NCBI RefSeq assembly: GCF_965221685.1
Contig: NZ_OZ244907.1
Origin: Palauibacter sp022826685
GTDB taxonomy: Bacteria > Gemmatimonadota > Gemmatimonadetes > Palauibacterales > Palauibacteraceae
Strand: one strand, 5' to 3'
DNA length: 64,000 nt
Position numbers and translations under genes: made by a program. Below, piece after piece: positions 8,895-17,823 of the stretch. Within the stretch, counting starts at the first letter, position 1, and every line of letters begins with the position of its first letter. A model generated the notes under the pieces. The model worked only from the letters and a program-made list of their open reading frames with translations. It made no database searches and was not told where the DNA came from.

Positions 8895-9980
8895 ATGCCG
8901 CAGGGTTCCGGGTCCGAAGGGTATCGTGCCGCCGTCCAGCGCGTCGGGCTGTTCCCGGACGTTCGGCGCCGCGTCGTCGCCGTGTCGGGTGCGGGGGCGC
9001 TACAGGTTGTGAACGGCCTCGCCTCGAACGATGTGAAGGACGTCCCTTCGGGGCGGGGCGTCTATTCCTTCCTCCTGGACCGCCGCGGCCGCGTCGTCGT
9101 CGATCTGCGGATTCTGCCCGTTACGGGTTTCGAGCGCGACGCCGGAGACGCGGGAACGGAAGCGCTGTGGCTCGATACGCCGAGCGATGCCCTGCCGCAT
9201 CTGATGAATCACCTTCGGAAGTATGTGCCGCCGATTCTGGCACGGCACCACGTGACGGATGTTGCCGTGCATACGCTCATCGGACCGCGCGCGTTCGAGG
9301 CGCTCGAACGCTGGGAAGCGGCTGCGGGAGCCTCTCTTGCCCGGCGCCCCGACGAATTGGCCCCCCTCGAAGCGACGACCGTGCATGTCGGGGGGGCTGG
9401 GGCCCTTGCGGTTCGCCGGGAGGAAATCGAGGGAGCCGGGTTCGACGTGTATGTGGATCAGGCCGGCGAAGCCGTTGACGCGGAACGGCTCTCGAGACAG
9501 CTGGAGGATGCCGTGACGCGGGCCGGGGGGGCCGCCGCCGTCCGCGGAGACTGGGAGATCCTCCGGTTGGAGCAGGGACTGCCGGTGTTCGGGTCCGAGC
9601 TGGGCGCCGAGCGATTGGCCCAGGAGGCGGGCCAGGATGACCGGGCGATCAGCTTTGCCAAGGGGTGCTTCACCGGCCAGGAGGTCGTCGCCCGCATCCA
9701 TTACCGCGGCCATGTGAACCGTCACCTGCGAGGGCTCTGCTGGGCCCCGGATGCTCTCCACCGGGCACGCGACCTCGTGGGAGCCACCCTTCGGGCGCCC
9801 TCCGGCACCGACCGCGCCAGGCCGGTCGGCCTCGTCACGTCCGCGGTTCGTTCGCCACGTTTCGGACCCATCGGCCTGGGCTACGTCCGGCGGGAGATCG
9901 CCCCCGGCGCCGTGCTGGAGTCGATGGACCACCCTGGCGTCGCGCTGAACGTGACGGACGTGCCCTTTACGCACGAGTAA
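8895..9980 (+). CDS. ygfZ: Folate-binding YgfZ/GcvT-like protein for Fe-S cluster assembly
   Basis: This 361-residue protein has the tetrahydrofolate-binding fold shared with the glycine-cleavage T-protein. YgfZ helps build or repair certain iron-sulfur enzymes, including the MiaB type, in the cytoplasm. The defining motif KGCFTGQE (Lys256, Cys258) is present; the cysteine is the YgfZ hallmark and is absent from GcvT. The N-terminal half carries the expected NGLASNDV and DRRGRVV segments. Length is typical. The gene lies between a terminator and the 2-oxoacid dehydrogenase genes. Its function fits a neighbourhood rich in Fe-S enzymes (formate dehydrogenase, aconitase, SdhB). Confidence 0.9.
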   Translation: MPQGSGSEGYRAAVQRVGLFPDVRRRVVAVSGAGALQVVNGLASNDVKDVPSGRGVYSFLLDRRGRVVVDLRILPVTGFERDAGDAGTEALWLDTPSDALPHLMNHLRKYVPPILARHHVTDVAVHTLIGPRAFEALERWEAAAGASLARRPDELAPLEATTVHVGGAGALAVRREEIEGAGFDVYVDQAGEAVDAERLSRQLEDAVTRAGGAAAVRGDWEILRLEQGLPVFGSELGAERLAQEAGQDDRAISFAKGCFTGQEVVARIHYRGHVNRHLRGLCWAPDALHRARDLVGATLRAPSGTDRARPVGLVTSAVRSPRFGPIGLGYVRREIAPGAVLESMDHPGVALNVTDVPFTHE

Positions 9981-10035
9981 AGGGCACAACGCGAGACGTT
10001 GCTGATCTGGACGGCGCGCGGTTATTCTTCGCGCC

Positions 10036-11010
10036 GTGGCTACGTATCTTGAGGCGATTCGACAGGCGATCCGCGAGGAAATGCGGGCGGACGCCGATGT
10101 CTTTGTCATGGGCGAGGACATCGGTGCCTACGGCGGCGCCTTCAAGATCACGGAGGGGCTGCTCGCGGAATTCGGAGAAGATCGCGTCATCGACACTCCG
10201 ATCAGCGAGGCGGGGATCGTGGGCGCGGCGATCGGGGCGGCGCAGATGGGCCTGAAGCCGGTGTGCGAGATGCAGTTCATCGACTTCATCGCGCCGGCGT
10301 TCAATGTGATCGTCAACTTCGCCGCCAAGGTCCGCTACCGGACGGGGGTGGGGGCCGGGCTGGTGATTCGGGGACCCTGCGGCGCGGGCGTGCGGGCGGG
10401 GCCCTTTCACTCCCAGAATGTCGAATCGTACTTCGCCAACGTGCCGGGCCTCAAGTTGGTGGCCCCGGCGACCGTGAGGGATGCGAAAGGCCTGCTGAAG
10501 GCTGCGATTCGGGATCCGGACCCGGTGCTCTTCTTCGAGCACAAGTACCTGTACCGAAGACTCCGTGACGAACTCGAGGAGGGCGAGGAGTTTCTGACGC
10601 CGCTGGGGAAGGCGCGAACGCACCGCGGAGGAACGGATCTGACGCTGGTCACGTATGGCGCCATGGTCCACACGGCGCAGGCGGCGGCGGAGCAGTTGGC
10701 GGAGCAGGATGGCGCGGAGATCGAGATCATCGACCTGAGGACGCTGCAACCGCTCGACAGCGCGGCGATTCTCGAGAGCGTGAAGAAGACGGGGAGATTG
10801 CTCGTCGTGCACGAAGCGCCGCGGTTCGGCGGCTTCGGCGGCGAGGTCGCCGCGTTCGTTTGCGAGCACGCGTTCGAGTGGCTCGACGCTCCGATCCGGC
10901 GGGTCGCGGCGCTCGACACGCCGGTGCCCTACGCGGCCGAGCTGGAGGACGCTCATCTACCCCAGGTGGCGGACGTCGCCTCGATGGCCCGCCTGCAACT
11001 GAGTTACTGA
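10036..11010 (+). CDS. 2-oxoacid dehydrogenase E1 component, beta subunit
   Basis: This is a 324-residue transketolase-like beta subunit that pairs with a separate E1 alpha to decarboxylate pyruvate or a branched-chain 2-oxoacid. Typical segments are MGEDIGAYGGAF, the PISEAGIVGAAIGAA region, FIDFIAPAFNVIVNFAAK, and a C-terminal transketolase domain with VHEAPRFGGFGGEV. The start is GTG. E2 follows 31 bp downstream. No E1 alpha gene lies beside it, which is unusual because alpha and beta are normally adjacent. Substrate (pyruvate versus branched-chain) cannot be decided from the subunit alone. Confidence 0.9.
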   Translation: MATYLEAIRQAIREEMRADADVFVMGEDIGAYGGAFKITEGLLAEFGEDRVIDTPISEAGIVGAAIGAAQMGLKPVCEMQFIDFIAPAFNVIVNFAAKVRYRTGVGAGLVIRGPCGAGVRAGPFHSQNVESYFANVPGLKLVAPATVRDAKGLLKAAIRDPDPVLFFEHKYLYRRLRDELEEGEEFLTPLGKARTHRGGTDLTLVTYGAMVHTAQAAAEQLAEQDGAEIEIIDLRTLQPLDSAAILESVKKTGRLLVVHEAPRFGGFGGEVAAFVCEHAFEWLDAPIRRVAALDTPVPYAAELEDAHLPQVADVASMARLQLSY

Positions 11011-11041
11011 ACCACGCGGCTTTACGCCGGGGAAGAACACC

Positions 11042-12529
11042 ATGTCCAAAGTGGATGTCATCATGCCGCAGATGGGGGAGTCCATCGCGGAGGGGACGCT
11101 GACGCGCTGGCTCAAGAATGTCGGGGACGCGGTCGAGCGCGACGAAGACCTGTTCGAGATATCCACGGACAAGGTCGACGCGGACATTCCGTCGCCGGCG
11201 GCGGGGGTGCTGGCCGAGGTTCTCGTTCAGAGCGGGGAGACGGTCGAGATCGACACGGTGGTCGCCCGCATCGAGACGGACGCCACGGCCGCGACAGCCG
11301 CGGCACCGTCGGCGCCCGCGGCCGAGCCGCCGTTGGACCCGCCGGCGGAGGCGCCCGCCGCAGAGCCCGTGACGTCGACCGCGGCGGAGGCAATCCCCGC
11401 GGCTCCACCCGCGGACGCCACGCCCGCATCCCCGGGGCCGGGGGCGACGGGGCCGCCCGCGAGTCGGCATGAGCGGCTACGGACGCGATCGACGCCGCTG
11501 GTGCGGAAGATCGCCGCGGAGCACGGCGTCGACATCCACCAGGTGCCCGGGACGGGGGCCTCCGGTCGCGTGACCCGGGATGACATTCTGGCGTTCATCT
11601 CGGCCGGAGGGCCGGAGGCGGCGCCCGCTCCGGCTGCCGCTCCCGCCCCCACCGCGGCACCCGCTGCCGTCCCGGCGCCGATTGCCGCCTCCGAAGTGAA
11701 GGCTTCGGAGCCGACGCCGCCGGAGACGTCGGCGCCGGAACCTGCGGCACCCGGCACGCTTCGGATCCCGATCCACGGGGCCACGCTGGATGTCCGGCTC
11801 GGTTCCGTGCCGATTCGCGAGCGCGACCGGGTCGAGGAGATGAGCAGAGTCCGCCTGCGGACGATGGAACACATGCTCATGTCCAAGCGCGTTTCCGCGC
11901 ACGTGACGTCGGTTACCGAGGTGGATTTCGAACGGATCGTTCAACTTCGGCGCGCACTCAAGCCGCGTTTCGCCGATCAGGGCGTGAAGCTCACGTACGG
12001 CCCCTTCATCTATCGGGCCGTGATCGAGGCCCTGGGCGAATACCCGATTCTCAACTCGTCCGTGGACGGATCGCGAATCGTGTATCACGGCAACATCAAT
12101 CTCGGGATCGCGGTGGCGATCAACGACGGCCGCGAACTCATCGTGCCCGTGCTCAGGGACGCGGACCAGCTCAGCCTGCTGGGACTCGCGCAGCGCTCCA
12201 ACGAACTCGCCGAGAAGGCCCGCAACAAGGCGCTGGACTTCGACGACATCCAGGGCGGGACGTTCACGATTACGAATGTGGGGGTCTTCGGAAACCTGTT
12301 CGGGACCCCGATCATCAACCAGCCCCAGGTCGCCATCCTCGGAACGGGCGTGATCGAGAAGCGTCCGGTCGTCGTTCAGGACGGACTCGGCAATGACGTG
12401 ATCGCGATCCGCAACCGGGCCTACTTCGGTCTTTCCTACGATCATCGAGTGGTCGACGGCGCCATGGCGGCGTTCTTCCTCAATCGGGTCCAGGAATACC
12501 TCGAAGGGTTCCCGGACGACTCCGCTTGA
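11042..12529 (+). CDS. Dihydrolipoamide acyltransferase (E2) of 2-oxoacid dehydrogenase
   Basis: This 495-residue E2 core transfers acyl groups from lipoyl-lysine to CoA. Domains in order: one lipoyl domain with modified Lys44 (STDKVDADIP); an Ala/Pro-rich linker (about 82-145); an E3/E1-binding domain (about 149-187, PLVRKIAAEHGVDI); a second Ala/Pro linker; and the catalytic domain from about 255. The catalytic motif SYDHRVVDG contains His468 and Asp472. The lipoyl group would be supplied by the LipM/GcvH route encoded near 34.7-39.6 kb. It is co-directional with E1 beta, with a 31-bp gap. The acyl substrate remains undetermined. Confidence 0.93.
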   Translation: MSKVDVIMPQMGESIAEGTLTRWLKNVGDAVERDEDLFEISTDKVDADIPSPAAGVLAEVLVQSGETVEIDTVVARIETDATAATAAAPSAPAAEPPLDPPAEAPAAEPVTSTAAEAIPAAPPADATPASPGPGATGPPASRHERLRTRSTPLVRKIAAEHGVDIHQVPGTGASGRVTRDDILAFISAGGPEAAPAPAAAPAPTAAPAAVPAPIAASEVKASEPTPPETSAPEPAAPGTLRIPIHGATLDVRLGSVPIRERDRVEEMSRVRLRTMEHMLMSKRVSAHVTSVTEVDFERIVQLRRALKPRFADQGVKLTYGPFIYRAVIEALGEYPILNSSVDGSRIVYHGNINLGIAVAINDGRELIVPVLRDADQLSLLGLAQRSNELAEKARNKALDFDDIQGGTFTITNVGVFGNLFGTPIINQPQVAILGTGVIEKRPVVVQDGLGNDVIAIRNRAYFGLSYDHRVVDGAMAAFFLNRVQEYLEGFPDDSA

Positions 12530-12607
12530 CAGTCATCCTGACGGCCCGGTAGGCTGGCCGCGTCCTCCAAGGTCCCGCCCCACCCCACGAAGAGTCGACG
12601 AAAGACC

Positions 12608-13390
12608 ATGGAAAGCTCGGTCGCGGTTCGAGATCGCGGTTTCGGCAAGACGCTCCGCAGCGATCGCTGGTGGTTGCCACCCCTGAGCGTGGCGCTGGGG
12701 CTCGGCCTCTTCGGGGGCTACGCCACCTGGGCAGTCCTGCAGGGCGGCAACTACTTCGCCGACCCGTACCTGTCTCCCCTGTACTCGCCGTGCATCGCCG
12801 CCAGTTGTCCCGAGCAGATCCGCCTGTTCGGAATCGAGTGGTGGCCGTTCTCTCCGGCCATATTGATGATGGGCGTGATCCTCGGGTTCCGGGGGACGTG
12901 CTACTACTACCGGAAGGCGTATTACCGCGCCTATTTCCTCGATCCGCCCGCCTGCGCGGTGGGTGAGTTCCGCGGCGACAGGTATGTGGGCGAGACGCGG
13001 CTGCCGTGGGTTCTCCAGAACCTTCACCGCTACTTTCTGTACGCCTCGATCGTCATCTGGCTCTTCCTGACGTACGACACGATTCACGGATTCTTCTTCG
13101 AGGACGGCTTCGGCGTCGGGGTCGGATCCATCGTCCTTCTGATCAACCTCGTGCTGCTCTCGGGGTACTGGTTCGGCTGTCACTCGCTCCGGCATCTCAT
13201 CGGCGGCAACGTCGATTGCTACTCGTGCACACTCGGCGGCAAGGCTCGCCACAAGGCGTGGTTGGGCGTGAGCTGGTTCAACAAGCGACACATGAGTTGG
13301 GCCTGGTTCAGCCTCGTCTTCGTGTGCGCAACGGATCTGTACATCCGGCTGGTGGCGATGCGGGTGTTCGAGGATCCCCGACTCTTCTGA
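12608..13390 (+). CDS. Succinate dehydrogenase membrane-anchor subunit (Sdh1-type)
   Basis: This 260-residue integral membrane protein has about five hydrophobic segments (around residues 23-47, 78-97, 136-155, 168-192 and 232-250). Candidate heme or quinone-site histidines occur in LHRYFLYAS, TIHGFFFED, CHSLRHLIGG and KRHMSWAWF. It directly precedes the SDH flavoprotein and iron-sulfur genes. The order anchor-SdhA-SdhB and a single large anchor match mycobacterial Sdh1 (Rv0249c-Rv0248c-Rv0247c) rather than the SdhC/SdhD pair of E. coli. The role as quinone-reducing anchor is inferred from this context. The ATG 12608 start has no strong ribosome site. Confidence 0.8.
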   Translation: MESSVAVRDRGFGKTLRSDRWWLPPLSVALGLGLFGGYATWAVLQGGNYFADPYLSPLYSPCIAASCPEQIRLFGIEWWPFSPAILMMGVILGFRGTCYYYRKAYYRAYFLDPPACAVGEFRGDRYVGETRLPWVLQNLHRYFLYASIVIWLFLTYDTIHGFFFEDGFGVGVGSIVLLINLVLLSGYWFGCHSLRHLIGGNVDCYSCTLGGKARHKAWLGVSWFNKRHMSWAWFSLVFVCATDLYIRLVAMRVFEDPRLF

Positions 13391-13416
13391 ACCCACAGGG
13401 CACAGCGGACTTTTGC

Positions 13417-15213
13417 ATGGAGATTCCAGAACGCCACGAGCATGACGTCCTCGTGATCGGAGCCGGAGGCGCAGGGCTCCGCGCGGCGATCGCGGCCATC
13501 GAGGCCGGCGCATCCGTGGGACTCGTCGGCAAGTCGCTGCTCGGCAAGGCACACACGGTCATGGCCGAAGGCGGGATGGCCGCCGCGCTCGGCAACAACC
13601 GCCCCGAAGACAATTGGCAGGTCCATTTCCGCGACACCATGCGGGGCGGGAAAGGGCTGTGCGATTGGCGCATGGCCCGGGCGCACGCCAGGGAGTCGCC
13701 GGATCGCGTGAGAGAACTCGAGGCCTGGGGCGCCCTCTTCGATCGGGCGGAGGACGGACGCATGAACCAGCGTCCGTTCGGGGGACACACCTACGGGAGG
13801 CTGGCACACGTCGGCGACCGGACGGGACTGGAGATGATCCGGACCCTTCAGGATCATGCCGTGCACGAAGGGGCCGACGTCTTCATGGAGTGCACCGTGT
13901 TCCGGCTGCTCGTGGTGGATGGCCGCGTGGCCGGCGCCCTCGCGTATTGGCGTCCGACCGGCGAGTTCGTGCTCTTCCGCGCGCGGACGGTCGTCCTCGC
14001 CACGGGGGGGCTGGGGAAGGCCTGGAAGGTGACCTCCAATTCGTGGGAGTGCACAGGCGACGGGGTGGCGCTCGCCTACGACGCGGGCGCCGAACTGATG
14101 GGCATGGAGTTCGTTCAATTCCACCCCACGGGCATGGTGTGGCCGCCCAGCGTGCGCGGCACGCTCGTCACGGAGGGAGTTCGGGGCGAGGGAGGCGTTC
14201 TCACGAACCGGGACGGCGAGCGCTTCATGTTCCGGTACGTCCCCGAGATGTTCGAGGGGGACTACGCGGAGAGCGAGGAGGAAGCGGACCGGTGGGTGGA
14301 AGGCGACCGCGTGGCGAACCGCCGGCCGCCCGAACTGCTCACCCGGGACGTCGTGGCGAAGGCGATCGTCGCGGAGGTCGAGGCCGGACGCGGGAGTCCG
14401 CACGGCGGCGTCTTCCTCGATATCTCGGAGAAGCGGAGTCCCGAGTACATCAAGGCCAAGCTCCCGAGCATGTATCACCAGTTCAAGGAGCTGGCGGGCG
14501 TCGACATCACGACCGATGCGATGGAGGTCGGGCCGACGACGCACTACGCGATGGGTGGAGTGAAGGTACACCCCGAGACGGCCGCGACCCGCGTTCCCGG
14601 GCTGTACGCGGCGGGTGAGGTGGCCGCGGGCCTGCACGGCGGCAATCGTCTCGGCGGGAATTCCCTCTCGGACCTCATCGTGTTCGGTCAGCGCGCCGGC
14701 GCTGCGGCCGCGGAAGAGGCGAGAGACGTATCCCTCGCCGAAATTCCGGCATCCGAGCTGTCCGAGGCCGTCGCGGGCGCGACGGCTCCCTTCGCGCGCG
14801 GGGGTGGGCGCAATCCCTTCGGCCTGCAGGAGGAACTGCAGCAGATCATGCAGGACAAGGTCGGAATCGCCCGCACGGAGGAGGCGCTGCGCGACGCCCT
14901 CGAGGATGTCCACCGACTGCGCGGGGCGCTCGACAGCTGCTCGGTCGACGGCGGGCGAGCCTTCAACCCGGGTTGGCACACCTGGCTCGATCTCCGCGTC
15001 ATGCTCACCGTGGCCGAGGCGGTCGTCCTTTCGGCGCTCGAGCGCCGCGAGAGCCGCGGCGCGCATACCCGGATCGATTATCCGGACTCCGACGCCTCGC
15101 TCGGGCGGGTCAATCTTGTCATCCGATCGTCCGAGGGACGGATGGTGACGGACGCCGAACCGGTGTCGGAGCCGCCGGCGGAACTGAGGCAGCTCATCGA
15201 GGAAGGGGTGTAG
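13417..15213 (+). CDS. sdhA: Succinate dehydrogenase/fumarate reductase flavoprotein subunit
   Basis: This 598-residue catalytic subunit oxidises succinate to fumarate, with FAD held covalently. The sequence shows the FAD loop GAGGAGL (residues 15-21), the histidine for covalent FAD in KAHTVMAEGG (His46), active-site segments FHPTGM and RGEGG, and the substrate-domain signature GGNRLGGNSLSD. ATG 13417 is chosen because the Rossmann strand begins 10 residues later; the open frame extends further upstream but overlaps the anchor gene. sdhB starts 4 bp after its stop, so the two are translationally close. It is a core TCA-cycle and respiratory-chain enzyme. Confidence 0.95.
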   Translation: MEIPERHEHDVLVIGAGGAGLRAAIAAIEAGASVGLVGKSLLGKAHTVMAEGGMAAALGNNRPEDNWQVHFRDTMRGGKGLCDWRMARAHARESPDRVRELEAWGALFDRAEDGRMNQRPFGGHTYGRLAHVGDRTGLEMIRTLQDHAVHEGADVFMECTVFRLLVVDGRVAGALAYWRPTGEFVLFRARTVVLATGGLGKAWKVTSNSWECTGDGVALAYDAGAELMGMEFVQFHPTGMVWPPSVRGTLVTEGVRGEGGVLTNRDGERFMFRYVPEMFEGDYAESEEEADRWVEGDRVANRRPPELLTRDVVAKAIVAEVEAGRGSPHGGVFLDISEKRSPEYIKAKLPSMYHQFKELAGVDITTDAMEVGPTTHYAMGGVKVHPETAATRVPGLYAAGEVAAGLHGGNRLGGNSLSDLIVFGQRAGAAAAEEARDVSLAEIPASELSEAVAGATAPFARGGGRNPFGLQEELQQIMQDKVGIARTEEALRDALEDVHRLRGALDSCSVDGGRAFNPGWHTWLDLRVMLTVAEAVVLSALERRESRGAHTRIDYPDSDASLGRVNLVIRSSEGRMVTDAEPVSEPPAELRQLIEEGV

Positions 15214-15217
15214 CGAG

Positions 15218-15958
15218 GTGGCGGAACGAACTTTCCAGGTCTACCGCGGGTCCGACGACGAGGGACGGCTCGAATCCTACACCGTGGAGACCGACCAGGG
15301 CATGGTCGTGCTGGACGCGATCCACCGTATCCAGGCGGAACACGCGCCGGATCTCGCGGTGCGCTGGAACTGCAAGGCCGGCAAGTGCGGATCCTGCAGC
15401 TGCGAGGTCAACGGGCACCCCCGCCTGACGTGCATGACCCGGCTCTCCGACTACGGCGAGAACGAACCGATCACGGTCACGCCGATGAAGGCCTTTCCCG
15501 TCATCAAGGACCTCGTCACCGACGTCTCCCAGGCGTACCGGAACAACGCCTCCATCCCGCGTTTCAGGCCCCGCCCCCGGGATGCGGACGACGGCTGGCG
15601 CATGCAGCAGTTCGAGATCGACCGGGCGCAGGAGATGAGGAAGTGCATCGAGTGTTTCCTCTGCCAGGACGTCTGCCACGTCCTCCGGTCGCACAGGAAG
15701 CACGAGGAGTTCATCGGCCCCACCTACCTCGTGAGAACGGCCGGATACAGCCTCAATCCGATCGATGTGGAGGACCGGAGCGAGTTCCTCCGGGACGCGG
15801 GAGGGATCGGCTACTGCAACATCACGAAGTGCTGCACGGAAGTGTGCCCCGAGCACATCACGATCACGGACAACGCGATCATCCCCCTCAAGGAGCGGGT
15901 CGTCGACCGCTTCTACGACCCGCTGAAGGCGCTCGTGAGACTCGTGCGGAGACGCTAA
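15218..15958 (+). CDS. sdhB: Succinate dehydrogenase iron-sulfur subunit
   Basis: This 246-residue subunit carries electrons from FAD to the membrane anchor. The 2Fe-2S ligands are Cys52, 57, 60 and 72. The C-terminal domain shows CxxCxxCxxxC at Cys143/146/149/153 for the [4Fe-4S] cluster, and a second group at Cys200/205/206/210 for the [3Fe-4S] or second cluster. It starts with GTG four bases after the sdhA stop, so the genes share a transcript. The tail is basic. Length and cluster pattern are typical of the Sdh1 type. Confidence 0.94.
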   Translation: MAERTFQVYRGSDDEGRLESYTVETDQGMVVLDAIHRIQAEHAPDLAVRWNCKAGKCGSCSCEVNGHPRLTCMTRLSDYGENEPITVTPMKAFPVIKDLVTDVSQAYRNNASIPRFRPRPRDADDGWRMQQFEIDRAQEMRKCIECFLCQDVCHVLRSHRKHEEFIGPTYLVRTAGYSLNPIDVEDRSEFLRDAGGIGYCNITKCCTEVCPEHITITDNAIIPLKERVVDRFYDPLKALVRLVRRR

Positions 15959-15991
15959 CGGTGAAACGCGGCACCGGCGCCCGGAGCGGGC

Positions 15992-16453
15992 TCAGCCGAA
16001 GTCTTCGACGTTCAACACGTGCATGCCGGCAATCCGGCGAAGTCCCGAGCCTGATGTAAGATACACCTCGGCGCCCGAGACGAGCGCCGTGGCAATCTGC
16101 AGGGCTCGTTCCGGCCGCCCTCCAAGCTGCGCCCGTACCTCGGCGGCCTGAATGGCGATCTCGGGGCCGGCCGACACGATGTCCAGCCGAGGGTAGAGGC
16201 GCATGTTCCGCGCCACATCGCGCGCCGACGCCGGCTTTCCCTGCCGATACACCTCGGCGAGGATCTGGTACAGAGTCAGACTCGACGTCTGGGCCCTGAT
16301 GCCGCCGCTCGCAATCCCCGAGAAGACGATATCGGTCTGTCTCGTCGGGCCCTTGCCGATCAGGTGAAGAGCGAACACGCGCGCGTCGACGTGAACGAGT
16401 TCGGCCCCGGTCAGGCGTTCCTCGAGACCGCCGGGGTTCGCCGCGTCCGCCAA
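15992..16453 (-). CDS. PIN-domain protein, possible toxin with degenerate active site
   Basis: This protein of about 153 residues resembles VapC ribonuclease toxins. The PIN pattern is visible: a first acidic residue in VHVDARVF, a middle helix with LYQILAEVY, and a C-terminal block RALQIATALVSGAEVYLTSGSGLRRI. In active VapC that block usually reads DALHLATAL...LTND. Here the third acid is Arg-flanked (PERAL) and the final ND is SG, so catalytic acids appear lost. It starts with TTG directly after the antitoxin stop (TGATTG). It is convergent with sdhB and sits with its antitoxin as a small cassette between housekeeping genes. It may be an inactive or antitoxin-free PIN protein. Confidence 0.68.
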   Translation of the reverse strand: MADAANPGGLEERLTGAELVHVDARVFALHLIGKGPTRQTDIVFSGIASGGIRAQTSSLTLYQILAEVYRQGKPASARDVARNMRLYPRLDIVSAGPEIAIQAAEVRAQLGGRPERALQIATALVSGAEVYLTSGSGLRRIAGMHVLNVEDFG

Positions 16454-16675
16454 TCAGACGTCCTCGAGTTCGGGCCAGAGATCGCCGGCGTCGACCACAT
16501 CCCGAAGCAGGCCCCGCAGACGATCGTCATCGTCCGGCGGCAGCTTTTCCATTCTCACGGTCTCGCCATCGACTGACACCGCAAGCCGGTCCCCGGGTGC
16601 AAGGCCGAGCGCCTCCCGCGCGGCTTTTGGGACCACGATCTGGTTCTTGCTGCTCATCTTTACCGAAACGACCAT
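16454..16675 (-). CDS. AbrB/SpoVT-family antitoxin-like DNA-binding protein
   Basis: This 73-residue protein has a swapped-hairpin AbrB fold: KMSSKNQIVVPKAAREALGLAPGDRLAV is the family signature (MazE/VapB/SpoVT). The acidic tail (PPDDDDRL...WPELEDV) is typical of the toxin-binding part. The downstream PIN gene begins immediately after its stop, so the pair is read as a type II toxin-antitoxin operon, likely autoregulated by this protein. The role is inferred from domain and context. Confidence 0.78.
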   Translation of the reverse strand: MVVSVKMSSKNQIVVPKAAREALGLAPGDRLAVSVDGETVRMEKLPPDDDDRLRGLLRDVVDAGDLWPELEDV

Positions 16676-16746
16676 ACGTCGAACCCTAACCCTTTACGTT
16701 GTCGCTTGGCAACGGGACAGCCAAAACCGGATGGGGGACGGTCGGG

Positions 16747-17733
16747 TCAGTTGAACAGCCAGACGAGCACGATGTAGGCGAGATAGAGGAGCAGGAGCAG
16801 GCCGCCCTCCCACCTCTGCACCGTACCCCGGTGCAGCGCGAGGGGGATGAGGATGACCGAGAAGGCCAGGGCCGGGAGCACGTAGCCGACGACGATGGTT
16901 GGATGGAGAACGAGCGGACGAACGAGTGCGGCGGTTCCGAGCACCAGGCCGAGATTGAATATGTTCGAGCCGATTACGTTTCCGATCGCGATGTCTCCCA
17001 TGCGCCGGAAAGCCGCCACCAGCGTGGAAGCCAACTCGGGAAGCGAAGTGCCGACCGCGATCATCGTGGCGGCGATCACCGCCTCCGGGACGGCCAGCGA
17101 CCTGGCGATCCCTTCCGCGCCCTCCAGCAGCCATTTCGCTCCGTATGCCAGACTGGGCAGGCCGAGGCCGACCCGTACAAGCGACCACCAGACGCCCGGC
17201 GCCGCGACGTCGGTCTCCTCGGAGTCGCCCCCGGCACCCGGCCCGTTCGCGTCCGCAGCGGGGGGCCGATCCGTCTTCCCGAACAGGCCCACTCGTTCCC
17301 ACTTCAGGAGGAAGAACAGGTACAGCGCCCAACCGGCTACGAGCACGAATCCGTCCAGTCGGCCGACGGCGTCGTTGAGCGACAGCACCATCACCAGGGA
17401 GAGGACGACGATGACGAGGGGCGTCTCGCGCACGATGACGCTGCGGTGGACCTCGATCGGCCGAATCAAGGCGCCGACGCCCACGATCAGGCCTACGTTC
17501 GCGGCCGTGGAGCCCATGATGTTGCCGACGGCTACGTCCGCCCGGCCCTCCAGGGACGCAAGCGCGCTTACGACCAGTTCCGGGGCCGAGGTGCCGAAAG
17601 CGACGACCGTCAGGCCGACGACGAGCGGGCTGACACCGAATCGCTGCGCCAAGCCGGCGGCGCCGCGAACGAGCCAGTCCGCGCCGAGCGTGAGGGGCAC
17701 AAACGCGAAGGCGAAGAGGAGGGTGTCCCTCAT
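16747..17733 (-). CDS. Sodium/calcium exchanger family transporter (CaxA/YrbG-like)
   Basis: This 328-residue inner-membrane antiporter has two homologous halves of about five helices each. The paired alpha repeats are plain: FGTSAPELVVSALASLEGRADVAVGNIMGS near residues 46-75, and VGTSLPELASTLVAAFRRMGDIAIGNVIGSNIFN near 218-250. The acidic residues in GTSxPE bind the cation. A hydrophilic loop rich in Ala, Gly and Asp (about 155-180) joins the halves. It exchanges Ca2+ for Na+ or H+. It lies between the toxin-like pair and the bactofilin gene on the same strand. No regulatory site is evident. Confidence 0.9.
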   Translation of the reverse strand: MRDTLLFAFAFVPLTLGADWLVRGAAGLAQRFGVSPLVVGLTVVAFGTSAPELVVSALASLEGRADVAVGNIMGSTAANVGLIVGVGALIRPIEVHRSVIVRETPLVIVVLSLVMVLSLNDAVGRLDGFVLVAGWALYLFFLLKWERVGLFGKTDRPPAADANGPGAGGDSEETDVAAPGVWWSLVRVGLGLPSLAYGAKWLLEGAEGIARSLAVPEAVIAATMIAVGTSLPELASTLVAAFRRMGDIAIGNVIGSNIFNLGLVLGTAALVRPLVLHPTIVVGYVLPALAFSVILIPLALHRGTVQRWEGGLLLLLYLAYIVLVWLFN

Positions 17734-17823
17734 CCGCGGTTACGGGATTCCGTCAAGCGGATCGCCCACCCCGGCACGGTGCGACCGCTGCGGTCGGGAG
17801 ACCGGGCGGGCGAAGACCTCGCT

